NCBI GenBank assembly: GCA_942486035.1
Contig: CALNXK010000040.1
Span: 1 to 64,000 of the forward strand
Reading direction: 5' to 3'
DNA: 64,000 bases
Source: Porites lobata
Taxonomy: Eukaryota; Cnidaria; Anthozoa; Scleractinia; Poritidae
Shown here: positions 35,700-46,500 of the stretch, in pieces
Layout: every line of letters begins with the position of its first letter
Numbering within the stretch: the first letter of the stretch is position 1
The notes under the pieces: generated by a model
Database searches by the model: none
Told to the model about the DNA's origin: nothing
What the model saw: the letters and a program-made list of their open reading frames with translations, nothing else
Made by a program: the position numbers and the translations under genes

Positions 35700-36790
35700 T
35701 AAATAACCAAATTTGCAGAATAGAAGATTGCAAGACAGAAATGTAGCAATATTAGTAAAGAGGGGCTTATGCCCGGATTATATAATAAGATTATTTTCTT
35801 ATAACAATACTACAGGTAAATACAATTCCCGGGGGGACACTTGGGTATTTTTTGGGTGGGCATGTGCCGCCCGGGACTCCAAATTGGCACCCCGTTCTAA
35901 AAACAAATTCCCCTAAAATTAATACCCCGTTCTGAAAATAGGCCAATTTTTTATAACCCGTTCTAGAATTCGCCCTAAAACAGATACCCCGTTCTAGAAA
36001 TGGGCCAATTTTTTGTACTCCGTTCTAGAAAGTTTGTAAATTGAAATAGCCCTGTTTTTTAAAAAGATATTTCTTTATTTGTTCGACTTATACATCAAAT
36101 AAATGCTTCTTCATAATCAGTAACAATTTTAAGCAGAGGACAAAGCCGTGATCCACAATTTTTTATACCCCGTTCTAGAAAACGCCTCTGAAATGGATAC
36201 CCCTTTCTAAATCAGGAGCTTCAAAATCACTACCCCGTTGGGCGGCACATACCCGTATAGGTAATGTATGGGAGTACCCCCCCCGGGATACAATTTAAGA
36301 ACTAGCTAGAGTTTATACCACTTGATTTGGGAATTAAACACCGGCACAGTGAGATATTTTTCTCACCACTAACTCTGGTCCAAATTAAAAGCTGAAGTAA
36401 GGAGACAGCAATCTTTAGAAACTTTTAAGAATTTAATCAGACAACATAATCTAGCTATGCTTTTTTCTATGAATGACTGCGAGAACTGATCCCTGTGTAA
36501 CTCTTAGAATTTCTTTTACAATTTGTATAACAATAATATAGTTTTTTATTAGATTACATAACATAGAACTGAGCCCTGTATAACTCTTAGAATTTCTCTA
36601 ACAATTTTATATAATAATAGTAAAATTTTATTAGATTTTATCATACAACAGTATAAATGTATCTAACTGCTTCTATCATGTTATCTAGCTAATCTTTTAG
36701 TTAGTATTTTAGATAGGTGTCCTAATTCAGTGGGTGACTGCTATATTTATTGCCACAGTAATAAAGTTATTATCATTATTATTTTCATGT
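35700..36790 (+). mobile_element. LINE relic (ORF2 C-terminus), host of nested MITE
   Basis: The + strand reads QNRRLQDRNVAILV...LCPDYIIRLFSYNNTT up to 35,827. After the MITE it resumes with YNLRTS and LWSKLKAEVRRQQSLETFK-like sequence (to about 36,488), the usual order at the end of CR1/Jockey-like ORF2. It ends near 36,780 with AATAAAGTTATTATCATTAT. Stops and indels make it a dead copy. The right-hand coding part follows directly on the target duplication of the inserted element. Confidence 0.75.
35828..36287. mobile_element. hAT-type MITE with 8-bp target duplication
   Basis: Begins CCCGGGGGGACAC and ends CCCCCCCCGGG; flanked by exact ATACAATT on both sides (35,820-35,827; 36,288-36,295). 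The interior repeats the phrase CCCCGTTCTAGAA many times. A second copy in opposite orientation is at 54,179-54,576. No coding capacity. The 8-bp duplication suggests hAT transposase. Confidence 0.9.
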
Positions 36791-37848
36791 CTCACACCTA
36801 TAGATGGCCTTGTTTCCCCAAAGCAATATTATTATTGCTATTATTACTAATATTTAGATGACATTAGTAGCCCCTCATTTTCCTAAGGGATAGTAGGGTG
36901 TTTGACATACACAAGTGCATGTGAGAATTGCCAACCGTGAGGTAGGTGACATGTGGAGAGAGGAAAGAAAATGATTTTCTTGTTTGATCATTACCCTCAG
37001 GAGAAAAGACAGTTCCATACAGTGATAACAATGTATTTTCCTTTTCATTATCATGCAAATAGTTCATGCTTTTTGCCCCTCTTCATAAGATAACAAAATT
37101 ACTTTCTGCTACAATGGACTTGGAAATTTATTTCCGTAAAAAAATAAGTTTTTCAAAACATTACATATGTATAAACTGATTGACAGTGTTCACGTTTTTT
37201 GTTATTTCCCATAATTTTATATTATTACTGGTATATCATTTCCACATAAATATACACGTCACTTTAAAATATTTGCTAAGTTAACACTTCACCACCATCA
37301 TAAATAACTAACCCTTTTAAACATCTATTAAATTACAGCAAAACTTTCAGCCTAAATTATAAGAGAGGAATGGTGACCCACAAGGTGGAATACATCCCCA
37401 TGATTAGAATATACATTGGATTTATAAATTGGGACTTTTTTCTCTAATAAATCTTTTTAACTCAGCATTATGGCACCTCAAGTGCTCGATACATTATAAA
37501 TAGTTTATTCTTGGAAATTTTTATCATCATATTCGTAGTACCCCAACCATCTTAAACCAACCCCTACCCAAGAGATTGAGATGGTCATGGACCTACATTT
37601 AGTGGTATATTAATACTAACATTATACTAAAAAATCTCTCTTAATTAAGATGTACCCATAATATTGAAAAATGTATAAAACATTGTACACCCAAATTGTT
37701 AGTGGTACTAGCTGAAAAATAAAACCACTGTTAGCCTGATTTAAAACCCCTGTATTCTGCTACCCAATAACTCTGGCAAAACCAGTTGAGCATTTTAGCT
37801 CATGTGTAGTTTCAAGTCCCCTGATAGATTTCTACCCATGAGAAATTC
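36791..37848. other. 3' flank of cystinosin gene
   Basis: AT-rich, no gene. A candidate poly(A) signal on the minus strand (AATAAA, plus-strand TTTATT at 37,504-37,509) lies 340 bp past the cystinosin stop codon. Confidence 0.4.
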
Positions 37849-40800
37849 TTACACCAAAGATTCTTGTGAATTTGATTTACGACTTCTTGGGTTTTCTGTG
37901 TTCTCGTCTACTGAGAGGGACAAACTAGTCACCTGAAAATCGCCTTCTTCAGAATTGACATCAACTGAATAAAACTTTGTTTTCTTGGCACCTCTCAGCA
38001 ATGGTTTCTGCTCATCAGCACCAACAAGTTCATTACCAAGGTAGAAAACATAGTGCTGCCAAACAAGGATAATGTTGAATAGGAGTGTGACCACAGCAAG
38101 TGCCATTTTGGGAATGTTGCCTGTCAGTTGATTGATACTGTGTTCAATAAAACAGTAGATATCCATTTGTAGCAAGCTGAGCACTCCACCTCCAAAATCA
38201 AGCAGTACCCCACCAATATGAAATCCTGTGGTGGACTTACGTTTAAAATTCAGCCACACTTGAGGAGAATACTGAAAAATTAAAAGAAAATATATGTTTT
38301 AAGGGCACCATGCAAGAATGTTTCTAATTTTGGAAAGTGCTGCAAAGTTTCCAAATTTGGCAATCTGTTGTCTTTAAGTGTATGTACAGGAATATTATTG
38401 GTTCCAACATTTTTCCTTGAGAAAATGTTCACCAGTACCTAGTGTTTCCTTACTCAGCCAAAAAAGGCCACAGGCAAAATTTTGTAAGGTGTCACGCATA
38501 TATTATTTTCTTTTAGCAGCGGTAAATAACCAACATATACAGTGTATGATGAAACAACTGTACATATTTGCATGAATCATCAATTTTTGTGATGGAGGCA
38601 AATAAATGGTAGATAGATATATATAAACCTAAATGACTCAGTAGAACTACATTGCCGTTTTCAATTGTCTTCTTACTTCGCTCGAAACATCACAGGGAAT
38701 AGATAAAACCACTGGCTTTTCCCATTTGTTTAAAACATGGCGCTAAACATCATGCTTCTAACTGAACAATTCTTACCCAGCTGTACTGTCTTTGGAACAG
38801 CTTATCACCAGTCTTCACTCTGCGTTATATCTATATCACTACTTGAAATTTTGGCACTCAGAGTCTCAGGCTTGGAAGTTTTACAGGTAAACCATGGGCT
38901 TATATTCATAAAAATGCTTTTAAAAATCTTTAACAAATCTTTAAAAATCTTGGTATTGATCTCACAGTCTCAGTGTCTTGAATTTTCTATTCTAACCTCT
39001 TGAAGTAGAATTTGAGTAACAGGCTTTGGTTGATTTTAGTATATTCTTGCCAATGATGAGAGTAAATGACTTTGTAAGTGGCTAATCAACAGAGTTTGGC
39101 ACATATTTTTCAGTAACAGGACTGGCTGATGAAAACTGACTAGTTTTTGAGTAGTCTTTTTAGGAGATTATCAAGACCTCAAAAACCATAGCCTGTTTGG
39201 TGGCACATACTCCCGGGAAAGCAATACAGTGGAACATCACCTCAGGTAACATCCCAGAGACACAGGCAAGTGTCCCCTGATTACGGGTTCGGCCAGGGTG
39301 TGTTAAAAGATTCTGCTTGTCAGCTTTCAATCTCTAGGTGTGAGTGAGTGAGTGAGTGAGTGAGTGAAAACTTTTTTTCACCCAAATATCAAATAACTTT
39401 ACAATAATTAAAGTACCTGTTCTACCTAAAAGCCATGCATTAATTAATTAACAAAATATCGACAATTATATATCTAAAAACTAAACTAAGAAGAGATCAC
39501 ACACAATATTAAACCTAATAAGGAAAAGTTCATTTAATATGACAAGGGGGATGAGGATATTGAAACTCGAAGCTTGAAATTTTAGCAGCCCCCCTCGCTA
39601 GCAGTTCAATTTTTTAGGAGCCCCCTCCTTGGTAGTGGAAAAAAATTTCAGAGCCCCCCCCCTCCTCCTTCAATTCCTTTGCTCCCCTGAAAAAAGATCG
39701 CTAGACTGTATTAAATATATTTACCGTTATTGTCTTCAATGGTTTATACTATGACAAACTTGAGATACAGTTGTGATACAATTTTCTAAAGCATTTTTGG
39801 GATGAACAAGAGTGTAATAATTACTGAGACTACATTTGTTATATCTGTAAACCACGTGATATAGCTGAGTTGCACAGGTCATTAAATTGTTGAGTTGAAA
39901 ACCATCTGATCTGTATGATGATGACATGTGTTGGTTTTGAAGTATACAAATTTTCGAGCCCCCTCCTAAGCGCAACAATTTTTTCAGAGCCCCCCTTTGG
40001 GTGTCTAAAATTTTTGGAGCCCCCCTCAATATCTTCATCCCCCGTCATATTAAATGAACTTTCCCTAATAAAACTAAAATTATGATGCTTGTGTAGATAG
40101 TATAATAACCCAATCTCAGCCTTAAATTGTTTAAAAGAATTCTCTCCTTTAAACTGGCAGGAATGGAATTCCAGAGCTTAGCACCTGCAGAAGCAAAACT
40201 ATTCCTAAAATAGTTTGTTCTTGCTTTTGGTACTATTAGACTTATTACTATTATTTATTGTCCTCCTGAGACAGACAGGGGCAGCTAATAATTGGGGAAG
40301 GGGTCCTTTCATGTGCAAGCAAAATTGTTTATGACAATTAAAATCTAAAGGAGTTGAGAGTGTTAAGTAATGTCTCTGAGCTCAGTCTTTGGGAGGGAAA
40401 ACTGTGCGTGCCAGGTGTACTGGTAGATAATTGTCACTCACGTGGTCAGCAGCCATGCAAATTTCTTGGAACAAGAATTTACATGAGAAAAGAGTTCATT
40501 TCCCACAAGATTTGGTACACGTTCACAAAATGGCCACCGTGACGTCATGAAATTGACGATCATGAGGCCCTAACAGCTACTTAGATAATGTATTTTATTA
40601 CAAATAAGATGTTAGAAAATGGATAAAATGTTATTATGTAGTACACGAGTAACTCTGCGAATGTTGTGCCCAAACTGATTAGACATTAGACTACTCAAAT
40701 TAAAACAAAAAACAAAAAACAAAAAACAAAAACAAAACAAAACAAACTCACCGTCCCAAACGAGACAACAAGCTTCACATATCCACAATACTGCAGGACC

Positions 40801-41231
40801 AAAAACCACGAACCGATACCAAAACACTTTAAAACAACCAGGATAAACAAGGCGACCAAGCAGCCAACACAAACCACGATAGTGCTGGAGTGTATCTTTT
40901 GTGATCCACGATCGTACATCAAGCATTGAATTCCTTGGTAAGATGTACAAATAAATGCAACAATGGCGAACACCACATCGGTGGTTTTAACGGGGTTATC
41001 TTCGCCGGAATTGTCGAAAACCAAGCCAGGGTCGAAAAATACAGTCACGTTGTAAATCAGATAGGTAATATAACTGAGAAGAAAATACGCAAGCATGTCG
41101 AAGGAAAAACCCACCACACATTTTCGTCGCCAATTTTCGTAGATCTGGGGCAAAAAAGACACTGTCCAGCAGAGAAAATATCCCCATCCGACGACATCGG
41201 CTAAAATAATAAGAATAATTTTGTTCTCCAT
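37849..41231 (-). CDS. CTNS: cystinosin-like lysosomal cystine/proton transporter
   Basis: Two exons, 41,231-40,752 and 38,271-37,849, joined in phase 0 (donor ACG|GTGAGT, acceptor TTTCAG|TAT), give 300 residues. Cystinosin exports cystine from lysosomes with H+. Both PQ loops are present: FLPQIYENWRRK (Pro28-Gln29) and YSPQVWLNFKRK (Pro163-Gln164). Asp45 in GFSFD and Asp185 in VLLDFGGG align with human proton-coupling Asp205 and Asp305. Seven hydrophobic segments are plausible. The protein starts directly at the first membrane helix, so the long glycosylated luminal domain and signal peptide of human cystinosin (367 residues) are absent. The ATG has a good context (A at -3, G at +4). The tail is longer than in human and lacks the GYDQL ending but contains EQKPLL (247-252), an acidic dileucine-type lysosomal sorting signal. 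An upstream exon coding a luminal domain cannot be excluded. Confidence 0.9.
39340..39367. repeat. GTGA microsatellite at LINE 3' end
   Basis: (GTGA)n of about seven units, (TCAC)n on the minus strand, forms the end of the LINE relic in the cystinosin intron. Confidence 0.8.
39522..40063. mobile_element. TIR element with 8-bp target duplication, nested in LINE
   Basis: The ends GGAAAAGTTCATTTAATATG and, from the right, GGAAAGTTCATTTAATATGA are inverted repeats of about 40 bp running through GGGGGATGA and GATATTGA. Direct repeats CCTAATAA flank it (39,514-39,521; 40,064-40,071). The interior carries several GAGCCCCCC(T) strings in direct and inverted sense. 542 bp, non-coding, hAT-like by duplication length. 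It lies in the cystinosin intron. Confidence 0.85.
40064..40330 (-). mobile_element. LINE relic in cystinosin intron
   Basis: The minus strand reads VPKARTNYFRNSFASAGAKL then WNSIPASLKE, the classic end of a LINE reverse transcriptase ORF. It continues past the nested element to the (TCAC)n tail at 39,340-39,367. Same strand as the host gene. Truncated and inactive. Confidence 0.75.
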
Positions 41232-43539
41232 GTTTCTTTCGACACAAGGTGGCCAATATCAATGTAAGTGTAACATGCCGTAAAATGCACGATTGTGCCT
41301 TTGCCGGCCGCGTGTTTGTCGGCATGAATGTGACGTAACAAAACAACAACCGCTTGCGCAATGGCGGTCTCCTTTGTTTATGTCTCGATAACAAAGTTTT
41401 TTTCCAACCCTTACTTGAATTTTAGCTTGACAGCAACTCGCCTTGCGAGAACAAGAACTCACCTAGAGATGGTGTTGGTTTTTAACACGTAAAACACCAA
41501 GACAAGGTGTGTTGCGTTAAATTAAGCGTGACATTTTTAGACCTCGAGATAACGTGCGTGACGTAAATTCAGTCATCACATTGTCGGGGAAGGCCATGGT
41601 ATAAAAATCACCAGAGGAGATAAAACAGCAACAGCACCAAGTTAAACTCTTTCTCACTCTGGCCCTCATAAAGTGTAAGATACCCCAAGCGTTAATTTTT
41701 AACAATATTTTTCAACCAAGAATTTCAATTTCAATTTCAATGTTGACCAATTTTCCTTTATCTTTGAGGGGACTATTGTCCACAGAAAAATCCTCTAATC
41801 CATATGCAGATATGTCCTATTTACTTTTATAGAAGAAGTGCCTTTATTTACCATACATTCATTTGTACACGCATAACCTATTACATTACAACAAGGCTGG
41901 AGATCAAGCAAGTTCTGTAGAGCTTTTAGACGATCTCCGCTTTCTAAGCAGATGTAAAGAATAAAGAATGGGTGATGTGTGTCTACACAGTCCACAATGG
42001 TTACCATTTTTTGATCCAATAGACATTCTATATACCCTTGTTTTAACCTCTATCTCTAGTGGCCACCCAGGCTGTTCTAGCACTGCCAAAATAACCTCTC
42101 CACTCCACAGCTGTCACTTTAAGCAAATTAATGTTGTACAAAATGTTGTAGACTTTACCTCACTTCTTTTTGTTATAATTTTTGTCCCGAAATTTTTGGT
42201 GTCTGTTTTGTTGACAAAATTTGACTCTCTGACATGCACTCTCATGCTATGATAAACCTCTTTTTTTAAAATAAGAATGTTCTGACTTTCAAAAATAATT
42301 GGTGTCACACAATAATTATCTCTACCCAAGGTCTCTACTGTATCAAAAGATTGAATGGTCACCTCAAAACAACGGCCATTCATAATTACATAAATTTGAT
42401 ACCCCGTACTGAACAGGGGCACCCAACGAGAATATAGTTTAAAACCACTTAAACATAGCATTGTTGAACGTATTTTAGTATTTAAAAGGCAGATATAGGC
42501 ATATTTTCATCCCCTAAAAATTTTTCATCTGTTCGGATTTCCTAGCTGAAAGTCTGGTGATCCGAAAATTATAGGGATCAAAACTTACCTTTTCGAAAAT
42601 TTCAGCCAGAAAAAAGCCTCCCGAAAATTCTAGGTGACCTTTTTAGGGTAAAAATCCGTTAAAAATCGGCAATTATACCATTTTTGAGATGTTCGAAAAT
42701 CCTAGGAGAGGCAGGCAAGCAAAAAATTTTACAACAAATGTTCCGAAAATTCTAGATCTCGAATCATCTTCCAAACAGATATTTTCCAAAAATTGTCGTT
42801 GGGTGCCCCTGACTGAAGCAATTCCCATGAATCATGCAAGCACAGGCTATGCATTTAAGAACCCCAAACCCTCCACAATAAATTATATTTTTTTCAACAT
42901 TATTTTGAAGGTTAAAAAAGCGAAGACAATAATGAAAAGGAAGGCAAATGGTACTCTAGCTGTCAAATTAGACCAAATCAACAAAAGTTTCCTTTTGTTT
43001 TGAGATAAGTAGTTCAAGATGATTGCGAAGTTCTCAGTAAATCAGTACACTGTTTATTATTGACCAGCTGCCAGAATTAATAACCTGACCCCAGCATCCC
43101 ACAGGGCAGACAAAAAAGCCCAAACACAGACACAGATAACTTGAATTAAAAGAATTAAAAGTACTTTTATAGGCATTTTCTCTGGCTTTGGACCTTACAT
43201 CCATGTACAGTGTATATTGTTCAAAGCTGCAGTATGTAATGTACATGTAAGTGCAAAGAGATGTGCATTTTGATGACCGTATGTAGAAGTAGTCCTGAGA
43301 CTTTTACAGTGTAAATTCATTGCGTAGTGTTATTGACACGTATTATTACTAGATAGATGTAAAAATGTTGGCCCATGAATTATTTTTCTCTTCAGTTCAA
43401 GGCCCACGTGGAGACCAGTGGAAAACAATCACATTGTCTTTTTGTTCTAGAATAAACCTGGGCCCAAATCAGGGTAAATTTTGTCATTATTTTTTGATAC
43501 AAGTAAGTTTTTGTCATTGACCTGTTGTCAGATCTGTGA
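41232..43539. other. intergenic between cystinosin and DERA
   Basis: No gene supported; it holds one MITE (42,414-42,811). AATAAA on the minus strand at 43,058-43,053 is a candidate DERA poly(A) signal, 482 bp past its stop. Short frames over 41,259-42,461 overlap each other on both strands and show no family. Confidence 0.45.
42414..42811. mobile_element. hAT-like MITE
   Basis: Ends CAGGGGCACCCAACGAGAAT and, from the right, CAGGGGCACCCAACGACAAT; inverted repeats of at least 16 bp. ACTGAA occurs immediately outside both ends (42,408-42,413; 42,812-42,817), short of the usual 8 bp. The interior repeats CCGAAAATTCTAG. No coding content. Confidence 0.85.
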
Positions 43540-46500
43540 TCAAGCCATGGCCATTTCATGTTGTGCAGCATATCTAGAAAAATTAAATGACCAGACAGAA
43601 ATTAGTTTATAAATCATAAAATACAATGGATGGTTTGACTACCAGTATGTCATGGCAGTAGCTTCCTACACAAAGGGGATAAAACCGTCTACAAAATAAT
43701 TAATGTGCTGGATTAATTGGCTCCTCATGTGGGAAGCTACATACACTGAGGACCTGTTACAGTAAATTCCAACAGGTGACAGGACATTAAACAGTGACAT
43801 TAAGACACTCGGGTGAAACAACCACAAACAACTGCCACCAACATGGACTGAAACTGCAACAGTGATGAAGACAAGCATGAATACAATGGATAGAGACATG
43901 GCTCTCGGCTAAATAATGTGAAATGAAGGGGTTGAAAATTCAGACCAGGGACACATGTTGCCACCCTAAATGAGCCTCTACTCTGTAGGTTCTTCTATCA
44001 GATGTGAAAATTTACTTTGAAACGTTTTCTGTTGTGGTGATTTTCAAGAATGGTCCCTAGAGGGAGAAATCAATAACAACTGTTACATACCCACCCCCCA
44101 CCTCTTGGAAGGCCTCTATAGTTGCTATTATCACTTCATTACCATGTACACATGACTGCTGGTAAACCCACTGGCACACTGTATTGTGTTGGACCTATTG
44201 CAGCAGAGGCTTTCATATAGTCACATCAAGTTTTTGGGCTAGTACATAGAACTTAAACTTCATCCTTTGGTCAAGACTAAGTACAGTAAGGTCACCTACA
44301 GAGCACACCTCACTTAGAAGGCTACGTATTAAAATGTATTAATATCTTTTATTTCCTCACTTACCTCCCTGTTACAAAGTGGAAGAGCTGTCTTTCTATG
44401 TCACCAAGCAGAGAGCTGGCTCCAATCCTAAACAAGTTAGGATGTGTCCACTCATCTCCGAGTTCTTCCTTCATCAAAGAAAGCCACGTCAATGCATCTT
44501 TAGAACTACGTATTCCACCAGCAGGCTTGAAGCCTACTTTGTGACCTGTTTGCTGAAAGGAAAGGCAAATTACTGGTAACCAGAAGTGATCGTGTGACAG
44601 ATTCATAAAAATACATAATAATACTATACATTACTTATGAAAACCTTTCAAGGGAACATATTTACAAGGAACACATTCACTGACTTAGTACATGAAAGTG
44701 AACCATGTACTACTGTAATAAAATCTTCAAAGAAAAAACATTAAAACATCTTGTTGAGGAACAAACAAATCAAAGGGGTTTTGGTTAGCAGACAGATACC
44801 AGACTCTAAGTACATGTATTAATACAAGTCATGTGAATTATTGATACTTGAAACAATATTAAAGTATGTGTTACAGGTAAAAATTAAATAATTCTGGTTA
44901 ACACCTCTTAAGCTAGATTGATTCTCAATTCCCTTTGTTGCCTGACCCTAATTATTCATGAATTAGGGCTGGGAGACAAAGGAATTGAGAATCAACCTAT
45001 ATTGAAAAAATTTATACTGAATTTAATTTTGGCTTGAAGTAAAATAATATACATCAAAATTGCATTACAACTGTACTTATCAAGCATTAGGTCAAGATGC
45101 AAGGTGGTTAGTCATGATACTCACCAAGTTTTTAAGGACTGAGAGCATGTGTAGTCCCATTAAAAGCTATAGAGAGCAATATCCAGGCAGGGCTGTTACT
45201 GAGGATCAGAGGCCCTTAAGGATACTCCCTATAATGGCCTATATGGGGAGGTTCCGCCTGAGAAGAGTATATTAACTGCCAAAAATGGTGCATTGAGGGG
45301 TTGGACCTCAGGACAGAGTTCCCCTGCATAAAACTTTGTTGAGTACCCCCTCCCCCCCCCCCCACCCTTTACAGGAGCCCAGGATTTCCTATGGTTAGTA
45401 TAGAGTCTCCTACTAATTGCATGATAATAATACCAAACAACTTAAAACCTTAATGACACCCCTGTCCAAGACAACTGAACAAGCTTGGTCAATAAAAGAA
45501 TTTTTACAATTAAAGGAATCACATACAGACCATAATTAACAGTTGTAGCTGAAATTAAGGAAGGTGAAATATACCTGATAATAATCCCTGACTGCTCGCA
45601 CCATGACTAATGCAACAGGAAAAGTTGCATTAACTGCTTCTTTTCCAGTTGATGTTTTGATGAAATCTGATCCAGCCATCATGCAAACCAGACTGGCTTT
45701 GTATACATTTGTTAGAGAGCCAAGTTCACCTGAAAAAAAGAATTACCAGTATGTTAAAAGTGTAGCACTTGCACCATGGACAGACATCTCAGGCATTATT
45801 TTACTTATTTAATCAAGCACGAACAAAGAAATTGCAGTGAGGGGATTTAACAAACGTAATTTATAAATATTATACACCCACCGTACCTGTTGCAATAATA
45901 GTTTTCAAATGGGCGTCTCCACAGGCCTTTCGCATGGCTTTTACTTCATTATAAAGTGCCTCCCAGTTTCCCTCCAGTACAAATGCTCTGCTGATTACTA
46001 TGTCAATTTCTGTTGCACCTGAGGCCACTGCAATTTCTATTTCCTCCAGTCTTTGCTTTATTGGGGTCTGACCTAAAATTATAATTTTTTTTTATACACA
46101 ATAATTCATAATTAACACATTGAAATGAAAGTCATGAAACTTGTATTAACGGCTCAGTTTTTAATAATTCCCAGTGTGCCTACTTCTCTTGTTCTCATGG
46201 TGGGGTGTCATCATCAATAATCGCCTTTGAAGATAATCGAGAATTACATGTAACTTCTGGTCACTGCCTGGCTTTAATGAGCTGTTACAGTCCAAAATGC
46301 CATTTATACATGTCAGTCAAGTGCTTTGTGGCCTTCTCTTGTAGATGTAAAATATCAGCTTCCAAAGTTTGGGCATGTTCAGAAAGCACAATTTTGTGTA
46401 ATGTAGTTTTTGGGTTTAAAAGTGACTTAGCAGTCTTGACTTTCACTTATCACTTTCTCTCCTCCATAGTCTCCTTTGCGGCCATTTTTAGGGTTGTCAT

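Noticed and set aside
41259..41462. Short minus frames upstream of the cystinosin start as a missing luminal exon
   Set aside because: No hydrophobic signal peptide or glycosylation-rich text, and no splice donor in phase with 41,231.
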